DNA from: Agromyces mediolanus
GTDB lineage: Bacteria; Actinomycetota; Actinomycetes; Actinomycetales; Microbacteriaceae
NCBI RefSeq assembly: GCF_014648575.1
Contig: NZ_BMRJ01000001.1
Span: 572,087-636,086, forward strand
Direction of reading: 5' to 3'
DNA length: 64,000 nucleotides
How positions within the stretch are numbered: position 1 is the first letter of the stretch; each line of letters begins with the position of its first letter. The position numbers were made by a program, and so were the translations under genes. Below are positions 39,823 to 48,813 of this stretch, piece by piece. The notes under the pieces are model-generated. The model searched no databases. It was given only the letters and a program-made list of their open reading frames with translations, and was not told the origin of the DNA.

Positions 39823-40946
39823 GCGGCTCCTCCGTTCGGGTCCGGGTGCTCGCCCGGGGCGGGGTCGGCGGGCTCGCCGTGCGCGGGCTGTTCGGCGGGG
39901 TCCGGCGCGGCGTGCCGGCCGCGGCGGCGCGGAGCCTCGTCGGCGGATGCCTCGGCCCAGGATGGCTCGGAGCCGGATGCCTCGGCCCCGGGTGGCTCGG
40001 CCCCGGATGGCTCGGAACCGGATGCCTCGGCCCCGGCGGCCTTGCGCGGTCGCGGCGGCGGGGCGCCGTCATGGCCGGGCCAGACGCCCACGTGGTCGGG
40101 CTCGAGTGCGAGCCGCACGCGCTCCTGGAGTTCGAGCGAGGCGACGAAGTCGTGCGGGAGCTGCAGCCGTCCGACCCGGTCGAGCACCGCGAACTCCTCG
40201 GCCACCGCCTGCTCGGCACCGTGCTCGTCGAGTCGCGTCGAACGCAGCACCTCGGTGGACGTGCGGCCGTCGCGGATCTGCACGGTGCGCCGGACGTGCT
40301 CGGACACGGTCGGGTCGTGCGTGACGATGAGCGTGGTCACACCGAGCTCCTCGTTCACCCGTCGCATCGCCTCGAGCACCGACGCGCTCGTCGCCTCGTC
40401 GAGCTCGCCGGTCGGTTCGTCGGCGAGCAGCACCCGTGGCGCGTTCGCGAGGGCCACAGCGATGGCCACCCGCTGCTGCTGACCGCCGGACAGCTCGCCC
40501 GGACGGCGGTCGGCGAACTCCGCGACCTCGAGGAGCTCGAGGAGCTCGGCGATCCGCGCGGTGCGCGCGCCGCCCTTCGCGGTGCCCGCGACGTTGATCG
40601 CGAGCGCCAGGTTCTCGGCGGCGGTGAGGTACGGCAGCAGGTTCCGCGAGGTCTGCTGCCAGATGAAGCCGACCGTGCGGCGCTGGTACTGGACGCGCTC
40701 GCGTCCGCCCATCGTCAGCAGGTCGTGGCCTGCGACCCTGGCGACGCCGGCGGTGGCGGTGTCGAGCCCGGAGAGGATCGTGAGCAGGGTGGACTTGCCC
40801 GAGCCCGACGCCCCGACCACGGCGACCATCTCGCCGGCCTCGACCCGGAGGTTCAGGCCCTGCAGCGCCTGCACCTCGACGCCGTCGGCGCTGAAGATGC
40901 GCACGAGGTCGACGCAGAGGATGTGCGGTTCGGCGACGTCGGTCAT
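39819..40946 (-). CDS. FtsX-type ABC exporter ATPase with a repetitive C-terminal tail
   Basis: The N-terminal 230 residues are a LolD/MacB-like ATPase: ASGSGKSTLLTILSGLDTATAG, FIWQQTSRNLLPYLTAAENL, LSGGQQQRVAIAVALA, LLADEPTGELDEATS and IVTHDPTVSEHV. A middle region (RVGRLQLPHDFVASLELQERVRLALEPDHVGVWPG) follows. The last about 75 residues are low-complexity, with repeated GSEPSGAEP/GAEASGSEP units, then RRRGRH and an acidic proline-rich end. The total of 375 residues is about 130 longer than normal. The ATG at 40946 is preceded by AGGAGGAGG. It overlaps both neighbours by ATGA. Confidence 0.87.
   Translation of the reverse strand: MTDVAEPHILCVDLVRIFSADGVEVQALQGLNLRVEAGEMVAVVGASGSGKSTLLTILSGLDTATAGVARVAGHDLLTMGGRERVQYQRRTVGFIWQQTSRNLLPYLTAAENLALAINVAGTAKGGARTARIAELLELLEVAEFADRRPGELSGGQQQRVAIAVALANAPRVLLADEPTGELDEATSASVLEAMRRVNEELGVTTLIVTHDPTVSEHVRRTVQIRDGRTSTEVLRSTRLDEHGAEQAVAEEFAVLDRVGRLQLPHDFVASLELQERVRLALEPDHVGVWPGHDGAPPPRPRKAAGAEASGSEPSGAEPPGAEASGSEPSWAEASADEAPRRRGRHAAPDPAEQPAHGEPADPAPGEHPDPNGGAA
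39940..40035. repeat. Coding minisatellite in the ATPase tail
   Basis: Imperfect repeats alternating GATGCCTCGG-, GATGGCTCGG- and GGTGGCTCGG-type units (about 15 bases each) encode the E/P/S/A-rich tail of the ATPase at 39819-40946 on the minus strand. Three of the units contain the octamer GGATGCCT. Confidence 0.7.
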
Positions 40947-43690
40947 GATTCCTCCTCCTTGCGGAGCGCTCTGGCGGCATCCACCCGGCCCCCGATGCTC
41001 GCCGCGACCCAGGCGCCGATCGCGGAGACCGCGATCGCACCGGTGAGCACCCCGCCGACGAGCAGCGGGTCGATCGAGATCGGCGGTTGGACGATGGCGC
41101 CCGTGAACGCCGCGATGTTGATGGCGGGCAGTACGACGGCCGGCAGCAGCAACCCGAGCGCGGCGCCGGCGACGACCGCGGCGACGACGACCGGCCCGAT
41201 CTCCCACGCGACGAGGGCGCGTTCCTCGCGGCGGCGCAGGCCGAGCGTGGACAGCAGCGGCAGCAGCCGCTCGCGGGCGGGCCGGCCGACGACGAGGGTG
41301 AGCACGATCGCGAGCGCCGTCGCGAGGCTCGTCAGCACGATGGCGATCGCGAGCGCGACCATGAGGCCCCGCGCGGCCGGACTCGCCGCGAGCGCCGCGG
41401 CCAGCGAGTCCGGGGTGTCGGCGGTCGCGCCGTCGCCGGCGATCTCGACCGCGGCGTCCGCGACCGCCCGGGCGGAGGCGTCGGGTGCCACCCGGATGAG
41501 CACGGTGCGCGGCACGAGGGTGTCGGTGAACGGCCGCGCCTTCGACCGGTCGACGAGCAGCCAGTCGCGTCGCGGGGTGAACGCCGTCTCGGCGGTGACG
41601 CCCTCGACGACGTCGATCTCCTGCCCGTCGAGCCGGACCCGGTCGCTGCCGGCGAGCCGTTCGGCGAGCGCCCCGGAGGCCAGCACCGCCACCGGGCGGT
41701 CGGCGGCGTCGCCCGCACCGAGCTCGGCCGGCAACGGCACGACGCCGCTTCGCCCCTCCTGCACGGCCGTCATCTCGGCGACGTCCACCACGACGACCGT
41801 CGTCGGTCGGCGCTGACCGTCGACCTCGAGCGGCGCGGAATCGGTCGAGTACACGGGCGCGATGGCCTCGACCCCGTCGAGCGCGCGGAGCTCGTCGAGC
41901 TGCGCGGTCGTCAGCGGCCCGGAGTGCAGCTGCACGTCGGCACCGACCTGCACGGCGGCGGATGCCTCGATGCCGCCCCGCACGGTGCCGAGCAGCACCG
42001 CGGAGAACACGGCGACGGCCACGCCCACCACGACCGCGAGCACGGGGACGAGGCCGGCCGACGGGTCGCGCAGCGCACGTGCCGCACCGAGGAAGGCGAC
42101 GAGCGATCGACGTCGCTCGAGCGCGGTCACCAGGCGGCGCAGCGGAATCGGATAGAGGCGGAGCACGACGACGCAGACGACGAGGGCGAGCAGCAGCGGC
42201 ACCGCCGCGAGCAGCGGGTCGACGCTCGCCGGGCCCGCCGGGTCGGTGCCCGCGAGGCCCCGACGGAACAGCAGCACGACGGCGGTCGCGGCGACGAGGA
42301 CGACGGCGAGCTCGGCGATCCAGCGTCCCCGGGCGGGAACCCCGCCGAGGTCGACTCTGGCACGCCGCAACGGGCTCAGCTGCCCGGCCGAGGCCGCGAG
42401 CAGCACCCCCGGCGCGAGCGCGAAGGCTGCGGCGAGCCACCATCCGCCGCTGCCCGCGTCGGAGCTCACGGCGAGGGTGCCGGCGACGCCCCCGGCGAGG
42501 AGCGCGGGCAGGCCGATGATCGCGCCCTCCGCGCCGAGCACGGCGCGCAGCTGCCCAGTGGAGCCGCCGCGTGCGGCGGCGAGCTCGAGGCCGGTGCGGC
42601 GGCGCTCGAACACCACGAGCGCGCCGAGCACGAGCACGGCGACCGTGACGCCGATCGGGCCGGACGCGACGGTGGCGAGCACGGCGTCGACCGCGACCGC
42701 TTCGCTGCGCGCCTGGATCAGCACGTCGCGCAGGCCGCTGCGGAAGGTGATGCTCTCCGCCGTGCGGAAGGACAGGGTCTCGGCGCTCTGATCGAGCGGC
42801 TCCATGCGGGACTCGACCTCGCCGAGCTGGTCGATGAGGGTCGACATCTGCTCCGCGCGGACAGCGCCGGGCTCGAGCGGGAACCACACCTGGAGCTGGA
42901 TCGGGAGCGAGACGGACTGGACGGTCTCCCACGAGCTCGGATCGAGCATCCCGACGCCGGTGATGATGGGCGGGCTGAGGCCGACCTGCTCCCGGTTCGC
43001 GCGGAGCGCCGTCGGCACGTGGCTCCAGAACGGATCGGCGGGATCCACCGCCGTGTAGGTGCCGGTCACGATCGCCGGCACCTGACCGGTCGGGAAGTCG
43101 AGCGTCCGCGTCTCGCCGACCGCCCACTCCAGGCGTTCGGCGACCGGGACGGAGAGCACGATCTCGATCGGCTCCGCGCCGGGCACCGCGCCGTCGAAGG
43201 GGACCGGCCACTCGCCCTCGCTGAGCTCGGCGTGCTCGCGCAGTCGTGGGTCGAAACCGGGCTGGATGCGGAAGACGGTGCTGCCGACCCCCTGTTCCGC
43301 GGTGCTCGCGATCACCGGGTCGCCGACCACGACGGCGCTCGGCGGGCCGAGGACCGCACGGAGCTCGTCGGGCAGCCGCTCCCGGATCTGCTCCGCCTGC
43401 TCGGCCTGCGAGCCCCAGACGGCGGCGACGTCCTCGGGCAGGGCGGACTCGCCCGGCCCGACCGGCGGGCGGTCCCTCGTCGACGCGGTCAGGTCGAGCT
43501 CCCGCGGCTCGACGGCCGCCATCGACTGCTGGAGCGACTCCGTGTGCAGCGCGGTGATCGCCCGGGGCAGGGCGACCGCGGCGAAGGCGGCGACCGCGAC
43601 GAGGACCGCCAGTAGGACCGAGGCCGTGGGGGAGGCCTGGAACTGCCGGCCGACGAGGCCCGCGGAGGACAGCCGGGAATGCCTGCTCAT
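40943..43690 (-). CDS. FtsX-like ABC permease (second, 915 residues)
   Basis: This large membrane protein has an N-terminal helix (ASVLLAVLVAVAAFAAVALPRAITAL), a large extracytoplasmic domain to about residue 380, then two blocks of helices each with the FtsX-type pattern, the first near VDAVLATVASGPIGVTVAVLVLGALVVFERRRTGLELAAARGGS and the last near the C-terminus. Between the blocks lies a second exterior domain (GGIEASAAVQVGADVQLHSGPL). The ATG at 43690 is preceded by GGAGG and overlaps the upstream permease stop. It presumably pairs with the other permease and the two ATPases as an exporter or lipoprotein/peptide mover; the substrate is unknown. Confidence 0.85.
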   Translation of the reverse strand: MSRHSRLSSAGLVGRQFQASPTASVLLAVLVAVAAFAAVALPRAITALHTESLQQSMAAVEPRELDLTASTRDRPPVGPGESALPEDVAAVWGSQAEQAEQIRERLPDELRAVLGPPSAVVVGDPVIASTAEQGVGSTVFRIQPGFDPRLREHAELSEGEWPVPFDGAVPGAEPIEIVLSVPVAERLEWAVGETRTLDFPTGQVPAIVTGTYTAVDPADPFWSHVPTALRANREQVGLSPPIITGVGMLDPSSWETVQSVSLPIQLQVWFPLEPGAVRAEQMSTLIDQLGEVESRMEPLDQSAETLSFRTAESITFRSGLRDVLIQARSEAVAVDAVLATVASGPIGVTVAVLVLGALVVFERRRTGLELAAARGGSTGQLRAVLGAEGAIIGLPALLAGGVAGTLAVSSDAGSGGWWLAAAFALAPGVLLAASAGQLSPLRRARVDLGGVPARGRWIAELAVVLVAATAVVLLFRRGLAGTDPAGPASVDPLLAAVPLLLALVVCVVVLRLYPIPLRRLVTALERRRSLVAFLGAARALRDPSAGLVPVLAVVVGVAVAVFSAVLLGTVRGGIEASAAVQVGADVQLHSGPLTTAQLDELRALDGVEAIAPVYSTDSAPLEVDGQRRPTTVVVVDVAEMTAVQEGRSGVVPLPAELGAGDAADRPVAVLASGALAERLAGSDRVRLDGQEIDVVEGVTAETAFTPRRDWLLVDRSKARPFTDTLVPRTVLIRVAPDASARAVADAAVEIAGDGATADTPDSLAAALAASPAARGLMVALAIAIVLTSLATALAIVLTLVVGRPARERLLPLLSTLGLRRREERALVAWEIGPVVVAAVVAGAALGLLLPAVVLPAINIAAFTGAIVQPPISIDPLLVGGVLTGAIAVSAIGAWVAASIGGRVDAARALRKEEES

Positions 43691-46362
43691 CGCACCTCCT
43701 CCCGCCCGGGACGGCCGGCGGCGACCGTGACCGCACGCGCCGCGACCAGGGCGACGGCGGCGGTCGCCAGCGCGAACGCGCCGAGCGCCGCGAGCAGCGG
43801 CCACCAGTCGAGCACGATGGCCGGGGCGAGCGCGGCCGGCGCGCCCGGCACGGCGGCGCGCGCGAGCTCGGCCGCGGTCGCCCAGGCGGCGACGGCGCCG
43901 ATCGCCGCGCCGAGGACGATCGCGGTGCCGACGGCCGCCGCGAGCTCGGCGAAGCGCGCCCGCCCCTGCATCGCGGCGGGCGCCCCGAGGGCGCGGAGCA
44001 CGAGCACCTCGCCCCGCCGGGACGAGCCGAGCGCGGCGGCGAGGGCGATGAGCGCCGCGAGGGCGGCGGCGAGCGCGCCGATCGCGCCGAGCCAGAGCGC
44101 GGTGATCGCGGGGGCGACGAGGCTCGCCGTCGACGAGGCGTCGCGGGCGAGCGCCACGGCGCCACCCGGGCGCTCGCGGTCGAACGCGGCGACGACGGCG
44201 TTCGGATCGGCGGCGCCGATCCACAGCTCGTCGGCGCTCGGCGTGCGTGCGCCGGCCTCGGTCACGGCGGCGTCGAGCTCGGCTCGGTCGGCGAGCACGC
44301 CGAACTCCCCGGCACCGGGAACGGCCTGGACGACGGCGGCGACGCGCGCGTCGATCGTGCCGTCGGCGCTGCCGAGCCGGAGCGAGATGCGATCGCCGGG
44401 GCCCGCACTCGTGCCGGCGGAGAGCCGCTCGTCGATCGCGACGGGGAGGAGCGAGGCATCCGCCGCCTCGATCGCTCCGATCGCGTCCTGCACGTCGTCG
44501 GGAAGCCCGGGGGCCACCTGCGGCAGAAGATCGAGCCCGGTGGCGACCAGCGTCGCGGTCTCGGGGCCGACACGGATCTCGCGCCGCACGACCGGCTCGA
44601 CGACCACCTCGGGCAGTGCCGCGGCGGCCTCGGCCGCGGCGGCCGGGTCCGCGGCGCCGACGACCCGGACCTCGCCGCCCGTGGCGAGTGCGGCGGCGTC
44701 GGCGTCGAAGCGCTGCCAGCTGCCGGCGACGGCCGCGGTGAGCACGATTCCGGCGACGCCGAGCATCGCGGTGAACGAGGCCGCGGCGAACATGGGCGCC
44801 CGCCGGGCGAGCTGACGCAGGGGGAGCGACGGGACGAGCCCAGGCCGCGCCGAGGCGACGCGCTCGAGCAGCCGGGAGACGAACGGCGTGCAGGCGAGGG
44901 CGCCGAGCGCGAGGGCGAGCAGCACCAGCACGGGCGCGAGCACCGCGAGCGGGTCGACCGCCGTGCCGCCGTCGGCGGTCCGCACGAGCGGCGAGCCGTA
45001 GAGTCGGAACTGCCAGAGCGACACCGCCGCGGCCACCGCGACGAGGATGGTGCCGCCCAGGGCGGCGGCACGGGTGCCGCGGCCGCTGTCGTCACCGGTG
45101 GAGCGGGTGACCGGCCGCCTCGCCTCGCCCCACGCGCTCGCCGCGAGCAGGACGACGGCGACGAGCACCGAGGCGGCGGCGACCGCGGCGGCGATCGCGA
45201 GCGAGCGCGGCTCGCCGGGGCGGAGCAGCAGCAGGCCGAGTTCGCCGGCCGCTGCGCCGAGGACCGCGGCGGGCGCGCCGACCGCGGCCGCCTCGCCCGC
45301 CTGCCAGCCGACGAGCTGCCGGGTCGCGGCGCCGCGGGCGCGCAGGAGCACGGTCTCGCCGCGTCGGGCGCCCGCGAGCAGCGTGCCGAGCCGTCCGAGC
45401 GCGGCGATCCCGGCGGCGGCGAGGAGCAGCAGCGGCAGCGGGGTGATGGCGCGCACGGCGTCGAGCCCCGCCGTGGCCGCGTCGATCGTGGCTGGCAGGC
45501 CGCCGAGCCGGCTGAGCCCGTCCTCGCCGATGCCCGGTTGCGCGGCGAGCGCCGGCGCCGTGCGCGCGAAGTCGCCGGTGAGCTCGCGAGCCGTGTCGGG
45601 CGTGAGCGCGTCGATGATCGGGGTCGCCGTCCAGCGCACCCGGACGGCGACCGGCAGCCCGTCGAGCGCCGGCTCGTCGACGAGGAAGGGGCCCGCGGCT
45701 CCGTCGGCCGAGCCCGTGGCGACGAGCGGCTCCCCGAACCACGAGGGCGCTCTGGCATCGTCGGGCAGCCAGGTACCGACGATCTGCAGGCGACGGTCGA
45801 CGAGCTCGATCGTGTCGCCGATCGCGAGACCGAGCGCGTCCGCCGCGCCCTGGTGGACCGCGGTCGGGACGACGGCGGATGCCTCGTCGGCGCTCGCCGC
45901 ATCGGGCCAGACCCCCTCGACGAGTCGCGCCCGTTCCGCGATCGCCGGGTCGGCGAGGAGCACGAGCCTCGTCTCAGGGGAGTCGTCGGTGCCGTCGGGC
46001 TCGCTGCCGGCGGCCGTGTCGATGCCGTCGGCCGCGTCGGTGGCAGCGGCGATGGGCACCGGCGCGCTCTCGGCCGAGCGCTCCCACTCGATCGTCTCGG
46101 CGGGGAGGGTGCGGTCCAGCACCGCCGCGCCGGCCTCGGCCTGCGCCTCGGGATCGGTCGAGCGGCGGATCTCCCAGCGCACGGCCCCGTCGGCTCCGGC
46201 AGCGGCGGCCACACGATCCCGGAGCCCCGTGACGGCGGCCCCGGCGGTCTGATCGATGATCGCGGTGCCGACCCCGGCGAGCACGAGGACGACGGCGGCG
46301 ACGCCGGCGAGCACGCCCGAACGCGCGTAGGCACGAGCCAGTGCCAGCCGGGCCGATGCCAC
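43687..46362 (-). CDS. FtsX-like ABC permease (first, 891 residues)
   Basis: This is the first gene of the four-gene operon. The protein starts ASARLALARAYARSGVLAGVAAVVLVLAGVGTAIIDQ, giving a first membrane helix, then a large exterior domain, a helix block with PLPLLLLAAAGIAALGRLGTLLAGARRGETVLLRARGAATRQL, a second exterior domain and a C-terminal block ending ARAVTVAAGRPGREEVR. The layout matches two-block FtsX permeases. The GTG at 46362 was chosen because AGGAGG (complement of 46371-46376) stands eight bases before it; the upstream reading frame lacks such a site. It overlaps the next permease by ATGA. Confidence 0.83.
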   Translation of the reverse strand: MASARLALARAYARSGVLAGVAAVVLVLAGVGTAIIDQTAGAAVTGLRDRVAAAAGADGAVRWEIRRSTDPEAQAEAGAAVLDRTLPAETIEWERSAESAPVPIAAATDAADGIDTAAGSEPDGTDDSPETRLVLLADPAIAERARLVEGVWPDAASADEASAVVPTAVHQGAADALGLAIGDTIELVDRRLQIVGTWLPDDARAPSWFGEPLVATGSADGAAGPFLVDEPALDGLPVAVRVRWTATPIIDALTPDTARELTGDFARTAPALAAQPGIGEDGLSRLGGLPATIDAATAGLDAVRAITPLPLLLLAAAGIAALGRLGTLLAGARRGETVLLRARGAATRQLVGWQAGEAAAVGAPAAVLGAAAGELGLLLLRPGEPRSLAIAAAVAAASVLVAVVLLAASAWGEARRPVTRSTGDDSGRGTRAAALGGTILVAVAAAVSLWQFRLYGSPLVRTADGGTAVDPLAVLAPVLVLLALALGALACTPFVSRLLERVASARPGLVPSLPLRQLARRAPMFAAASFTAMLGVAGIVLTAAVAGSWQRFDADAAALATGGEVRVVGAADPAAAAEAAAALPEVVVEPVVRREIRVGPETATLVATGLDLLPQVAPGLPDDVQDAIGAIEAADASLLPVAIDERLSAGTSAGPGDRISLRLGSADGTIDARVAAVVQAVPGAGEFGVLADRAELDAAVTEAGARTPSADELWIGAADPNAVVAAFDRERPGGAVALARDASSTASLVAPAITALWLGAIGALAAALAALIALAAALGSSRRGEVLVLRALGAPAAMQGRARFAELAAAVGTAIVLGAAIGAVAAWATAAELARAAVPGAPAALAPAIVLDWWPLLAALGAFALATAAVALVAARAVTVAAGRPGREEVR

Positions 46363-46438
46363 GCGCGGAGCCTCCTCGATGCAGGGTTCGGGTCGCCGCG
46401 GCGATCGGTGCAGCGGTGCGCCGGCGTCGAATTCGGAC

Positions 46439-46489
46439 AGCTTACCCCGCACCGGGGACTTGCATACCACTCCGATCTCTGAATAGTCT
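46439..46489. promoter_or_regulatory. Divergent promoter region between the two ABC exporter operons
   Basis: On the plus strand TTGCAT (46460-46465) and TAGTCT (46484-46489) are 18 bases apart. On the minus strand TAAGCT (complement of 46439-46444) is a -10 candidate for the FtsX operon. An inverted repeat CCCCG-CAC-CGGGG (46445-46457) lies exactly between them and could be a shared operator. Confidence 0.55.
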
Positions 46490-46495
46490 GTAAGG

Positions 46496-46920
46496 CTGTC
46501 GCACCACGAGTTCGGCAGGCCATGGATCACGAGACGATGACGCAGGAGGACCCGATGTCAACAGCCCACACTTCCGCCCGTTCGGTCGCGGTCGCTGGCG
46601 CTGGCATCCGCGCCCCGCGCCGTCCCGCTGCCACGCCGGAGCACTAGCTCCGACCCGTCGCGCCGGACTCGGTCCGGCCGAAGCGCCGCTCCCGCGGCCA
46701 TCATTCCCGGGCTCCCCCGGATCGCGATTGCTCCGCTTGAGCCTCGCCCTCCGGCGCTCCGCCCCCGCTCCCAGGCATCGGTTCCGCTCCGGATCCGACT
46801 CCGCTTCGCCTCGGCACCGTTCGCCGTCGACGACGACGCTCCGGTCCGCCATCCGCATCTCATCGCACGCCTCCGCGTGCGCGGCCTTCGCTGCCGCACG
46901 CCGTTCCGAAAGGGCCATCC
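46496..46920 (+). promoter_or_regulatory. Long 5' leader of the ABC exporter operon
   Basis: From the promoter at 46460-46489 the predicted leader is about 425 bases. It contains a 30-codon ORF (46555-46647), a 7-base-pair hairpin (GCCGGAC-TCG-GTCCGGC, 46662-46678) 15 bases after its stop, and then about 240 pyrimidine-rich bases with many CTCCG and TCCGC repeats and no further gene. The layout resembles leader-peptide attenuation, but no clear terminator/antiterminator pair was found by eye. Confidence 0.5.
46555..46647 (+). CDS. 30-residue leader peptide ORF upstream of the ABC exporter
   Basis: The ATG is preceded at five bases by AGGAGG, a nearly perfect ribosome binding site, stronger than that of the exporter gene itself. 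The peptide begins MSTAHTSARSVAVAGAG and ends RRPAATPEH before a TAG stop. It is basic and has no membrane segment or cysteine. It lies inside the leader of the exporter operon and is too short to be a usual structural gene. A regulatory leader peptide sensed through ribosome stalling is the best guess; a chance ORF cannot be excluded. Confidence 0.5.
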   Translation: MSTAHTSARSVAVAGAGIRAPRRPAATPEH

Positions 46921-48813
46921 TTGACCACCCCACCCACCCATCCGCCCGGTCACGTCGCCGAGGCGCCCCGCCTCGGCGCGGTGCGCGCGCTCTGGCGCCT
47001 CCGCGAGTACGCGGGGCCCGCGCTGCCGGCCTTCGCGATGAGCATGGGCGCCGCGCTGATCGCCCAGCTCTTCGCGCTCGCGATCCCGCAGGTGATGCAG
47101 CAGATCGTCGACGGGCCGCTCGCGCAGCGCGACGCGAGCGCCGTCTGGCCGCTCGCGATCCTCGTCTTCGTGCTCGGGGCGATCGAGTCGATCCTCTACG
47201 CGCTCCGCCGCTGGCTCGTCGTCGGCCCCGGCACCAAGGTCGAGGCGCGCATGCGCGACGCCCTGTACGCGAAGCTGCAGGATCTGCCCGTCAGCTTCCA
47301 CGACCGCTGGCCGAGCGGGCAGCTGCTCTCGCGCGCCGTCAGCGACCTGAGCCTCATCCGCCGCTGGCTGAGCTTCGGCCTCGTGCTGACCGGCGCGAAC
47401 CTCGTCATCATCGTGGTCGGCGTCGGCATCCTGATGTCGATGAACTGGCTGCTCGGGCTCATCTTCCTCGTCTGCTCGCTGCCGCTCTGGTGGGCCGGCT
47501 ACCGCTTCGAGGGGGAGTACTCCGAGAAGTCGCGCCTCAGCCAGGACCAGCAGGGCGACCTCGCGACCGCGGTCGAGGAGTCGGTGCACGGCATCCGCGT
47601 CCTCAAGGCGTTCGGTCGGGGCAAGCACGCCCTGTCGACGTTCCGGGCGCAGGCCGAGTCGCTGCGTCGCACCGAGATGGAGAAGGCGCGCCTCGACGCG
47701 AACATCTGGGTGTGGATCATGGTCGTGCCGGCCATCGCGCTCGGCGCCTGCCTCGTCGTCGGCATCTGGCTCGCGGCGAACGGGCAGCTGACGGTCGGCG
47801 AGCTCGTCGCGTTCTTCGCGACCGCGACGGTGCTCGCGTGGCCGATCGAGTCGATCGGCTTCATGCTCGCGTTCGCGCTCGACGCGCGCACCGCGACCGA
47901 CCGCTTCTTCGACATCATGGACAGCGAGAACACGATCCTCGACCCGGAGGCGCCGCGCACGCTCGAGCGCCCGCGCGGCGAGCTCGCCTTCGAGGGCGTG
48001 CACTTCCGGTATCAGGATGCCCCGTCGCGGTTCCCCGACCTGCTGGACGACGTCGAGCTCGTCGTCCGGCCGGGCGAGACCATGGCGCTCGTCGGCCTCA
48101 CCGGCAGCGGCAAGACGACGATGACCGCGCTCACGACCCGCCTGTACGACGTGACCGGTGGCGCCGTCACGCTCGACGGCGTCGACGTGCGCGCGTTCAG
48201 CCGCGAGGAGCTGCGCCGGCACATCGCCATGGCGTTCGAGGACGCCACGCTGTTCAGCGCCTCGGTGCGTGAGAACGTGCTGCTCGGGCGTCCCGAGCTC
48301 GCCGGGGACGACCCGGCCGTGCAGGCGGAGGCGCAGCGCGTGCTCGAGGAGGCGCTGCGCATCGCGCAGGCCGGCTTCGCGTACGAGCTGCCCGATGGGC
48401 TCGAGACGAAGGTCGGCGAAGAGGGCATGAGCCTGTCCGGCGGCCAGCGTCAGCGGCTCGCCCTCGCGCGCGCGGTCGCGGCGAAGCCGGCCGTGCTCGT
48501 GCTCGACGACCCGCTCTCCGCGCTCGACGTCACCACCGAGGCGAAGGTCGAGGAGGAGCTGCGCAGCGTGCTCGCCGACACCACCGCGCTCATCGTCGCG
48601 CACCGCCCCTCGACGGTCATGATGGCCGATCGGGTGGCGCTGCTCGAGGCCGGACGGATCACCGCCGTCGGCACGCACTCCGAGCTGCTGCGGGAGTCGG
48701 AGCACTACCGCTTCGTCATCTCCAGCCTCGAAGAGGAGGAGCGGGCCGGCAGCGACCCCGTCGACACCATGCGAGAAGAACCCGAGACCGATCGAGAGGA
48801 GGTCGCCCGATGA
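46921..48813 (+). CDS. ABC exporter half-transporter A (multidrug type)
   Basis: The 630-residue protein has an N-terminal six-helix exporter domain (residues about 30-330, beginning [31 protein letters not shown]) and a C-terminal ATPase with [53 protein letters not shown] and [15 protein letters not shown]. Walker B ends in DD rather than DE, which is typical of the degenerate site of heterodimeric exporters such as TM287/288 or LmrCD. The start is TTG at 46921, with AAAGG seven to eight bases upstream. The stop overlaps the next ATG. Confidence 0.9.
   Translation: MTTPPTHPPGHVAEAPRLGAVRALWRLREYAGPALPAFAMSMGAALIAQLFALAIPQVMQQIVDGPLAQRDASAVWPLAILVFVLGAIESILYALRRWLVVGPGTKVEARMRDALYAKLQDLPVSFHDRWPSGQLLSRAVSDLSLIRRWLSFGLVLTGANLVIIVVGVGILMSMNWLLGLIFLVCSLPLWWAGYRFEGEYSEKSRLSQDQQGDLATAVEESVHGIRVLKAFGRGKHALSTFRAQAESLRRTEMEKARLDANIWVWIMVVPAIALGACLVVGIWLAANGQLTVGELVAFFATATVLAWPIESIGFMLAFALDARTATDRFFDIMDSENTILDPEAPRTLERPRGELAFEGVHFRYQDAPSRFPDLLDDVELVVRPGETMALVGLTGSGKTTMTALTTRLYDVTGGAVTLDGVDVRAFSREELRRHIAMAFEDATLFSASVRENVLLGRPELAGDDPAVQAEAQRVLEEALRIAQAGFAYELPDGLETKVGEEGMSLSGGQRQRLALARAVAAKPAVLVLDDPLSALDVTTEAKVEEELRSVLADTTALIVAHRPSTVMMADRVALLEAGRITAVGTHSELLRESEHYRFVISSLEEEERAGSDPVDTMREEPETDREEVAR

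Noticed and set aside
41087-43615. 842-codon plus-strand frame inside the FtsX permease gene
   Set aside because: It is antisense to a permease with clear membrane segments and is full of charged low-complexity sequence.
46460-46489. WhiB7-type promoter for the exporter leader
   Set aside because: The AT-rich block expected just upstream of the -35 is missing; the sequence there is CCCCGCACCGGGG.
46728-48272. 514-codon plus-strand frame starting in the exporter leader
   Set aside because: It has no ribosome binding site and becomes an arginine/alanine-rich shadow of the exporter gene. The leader part is pyrimidine-rich and not protein-like.
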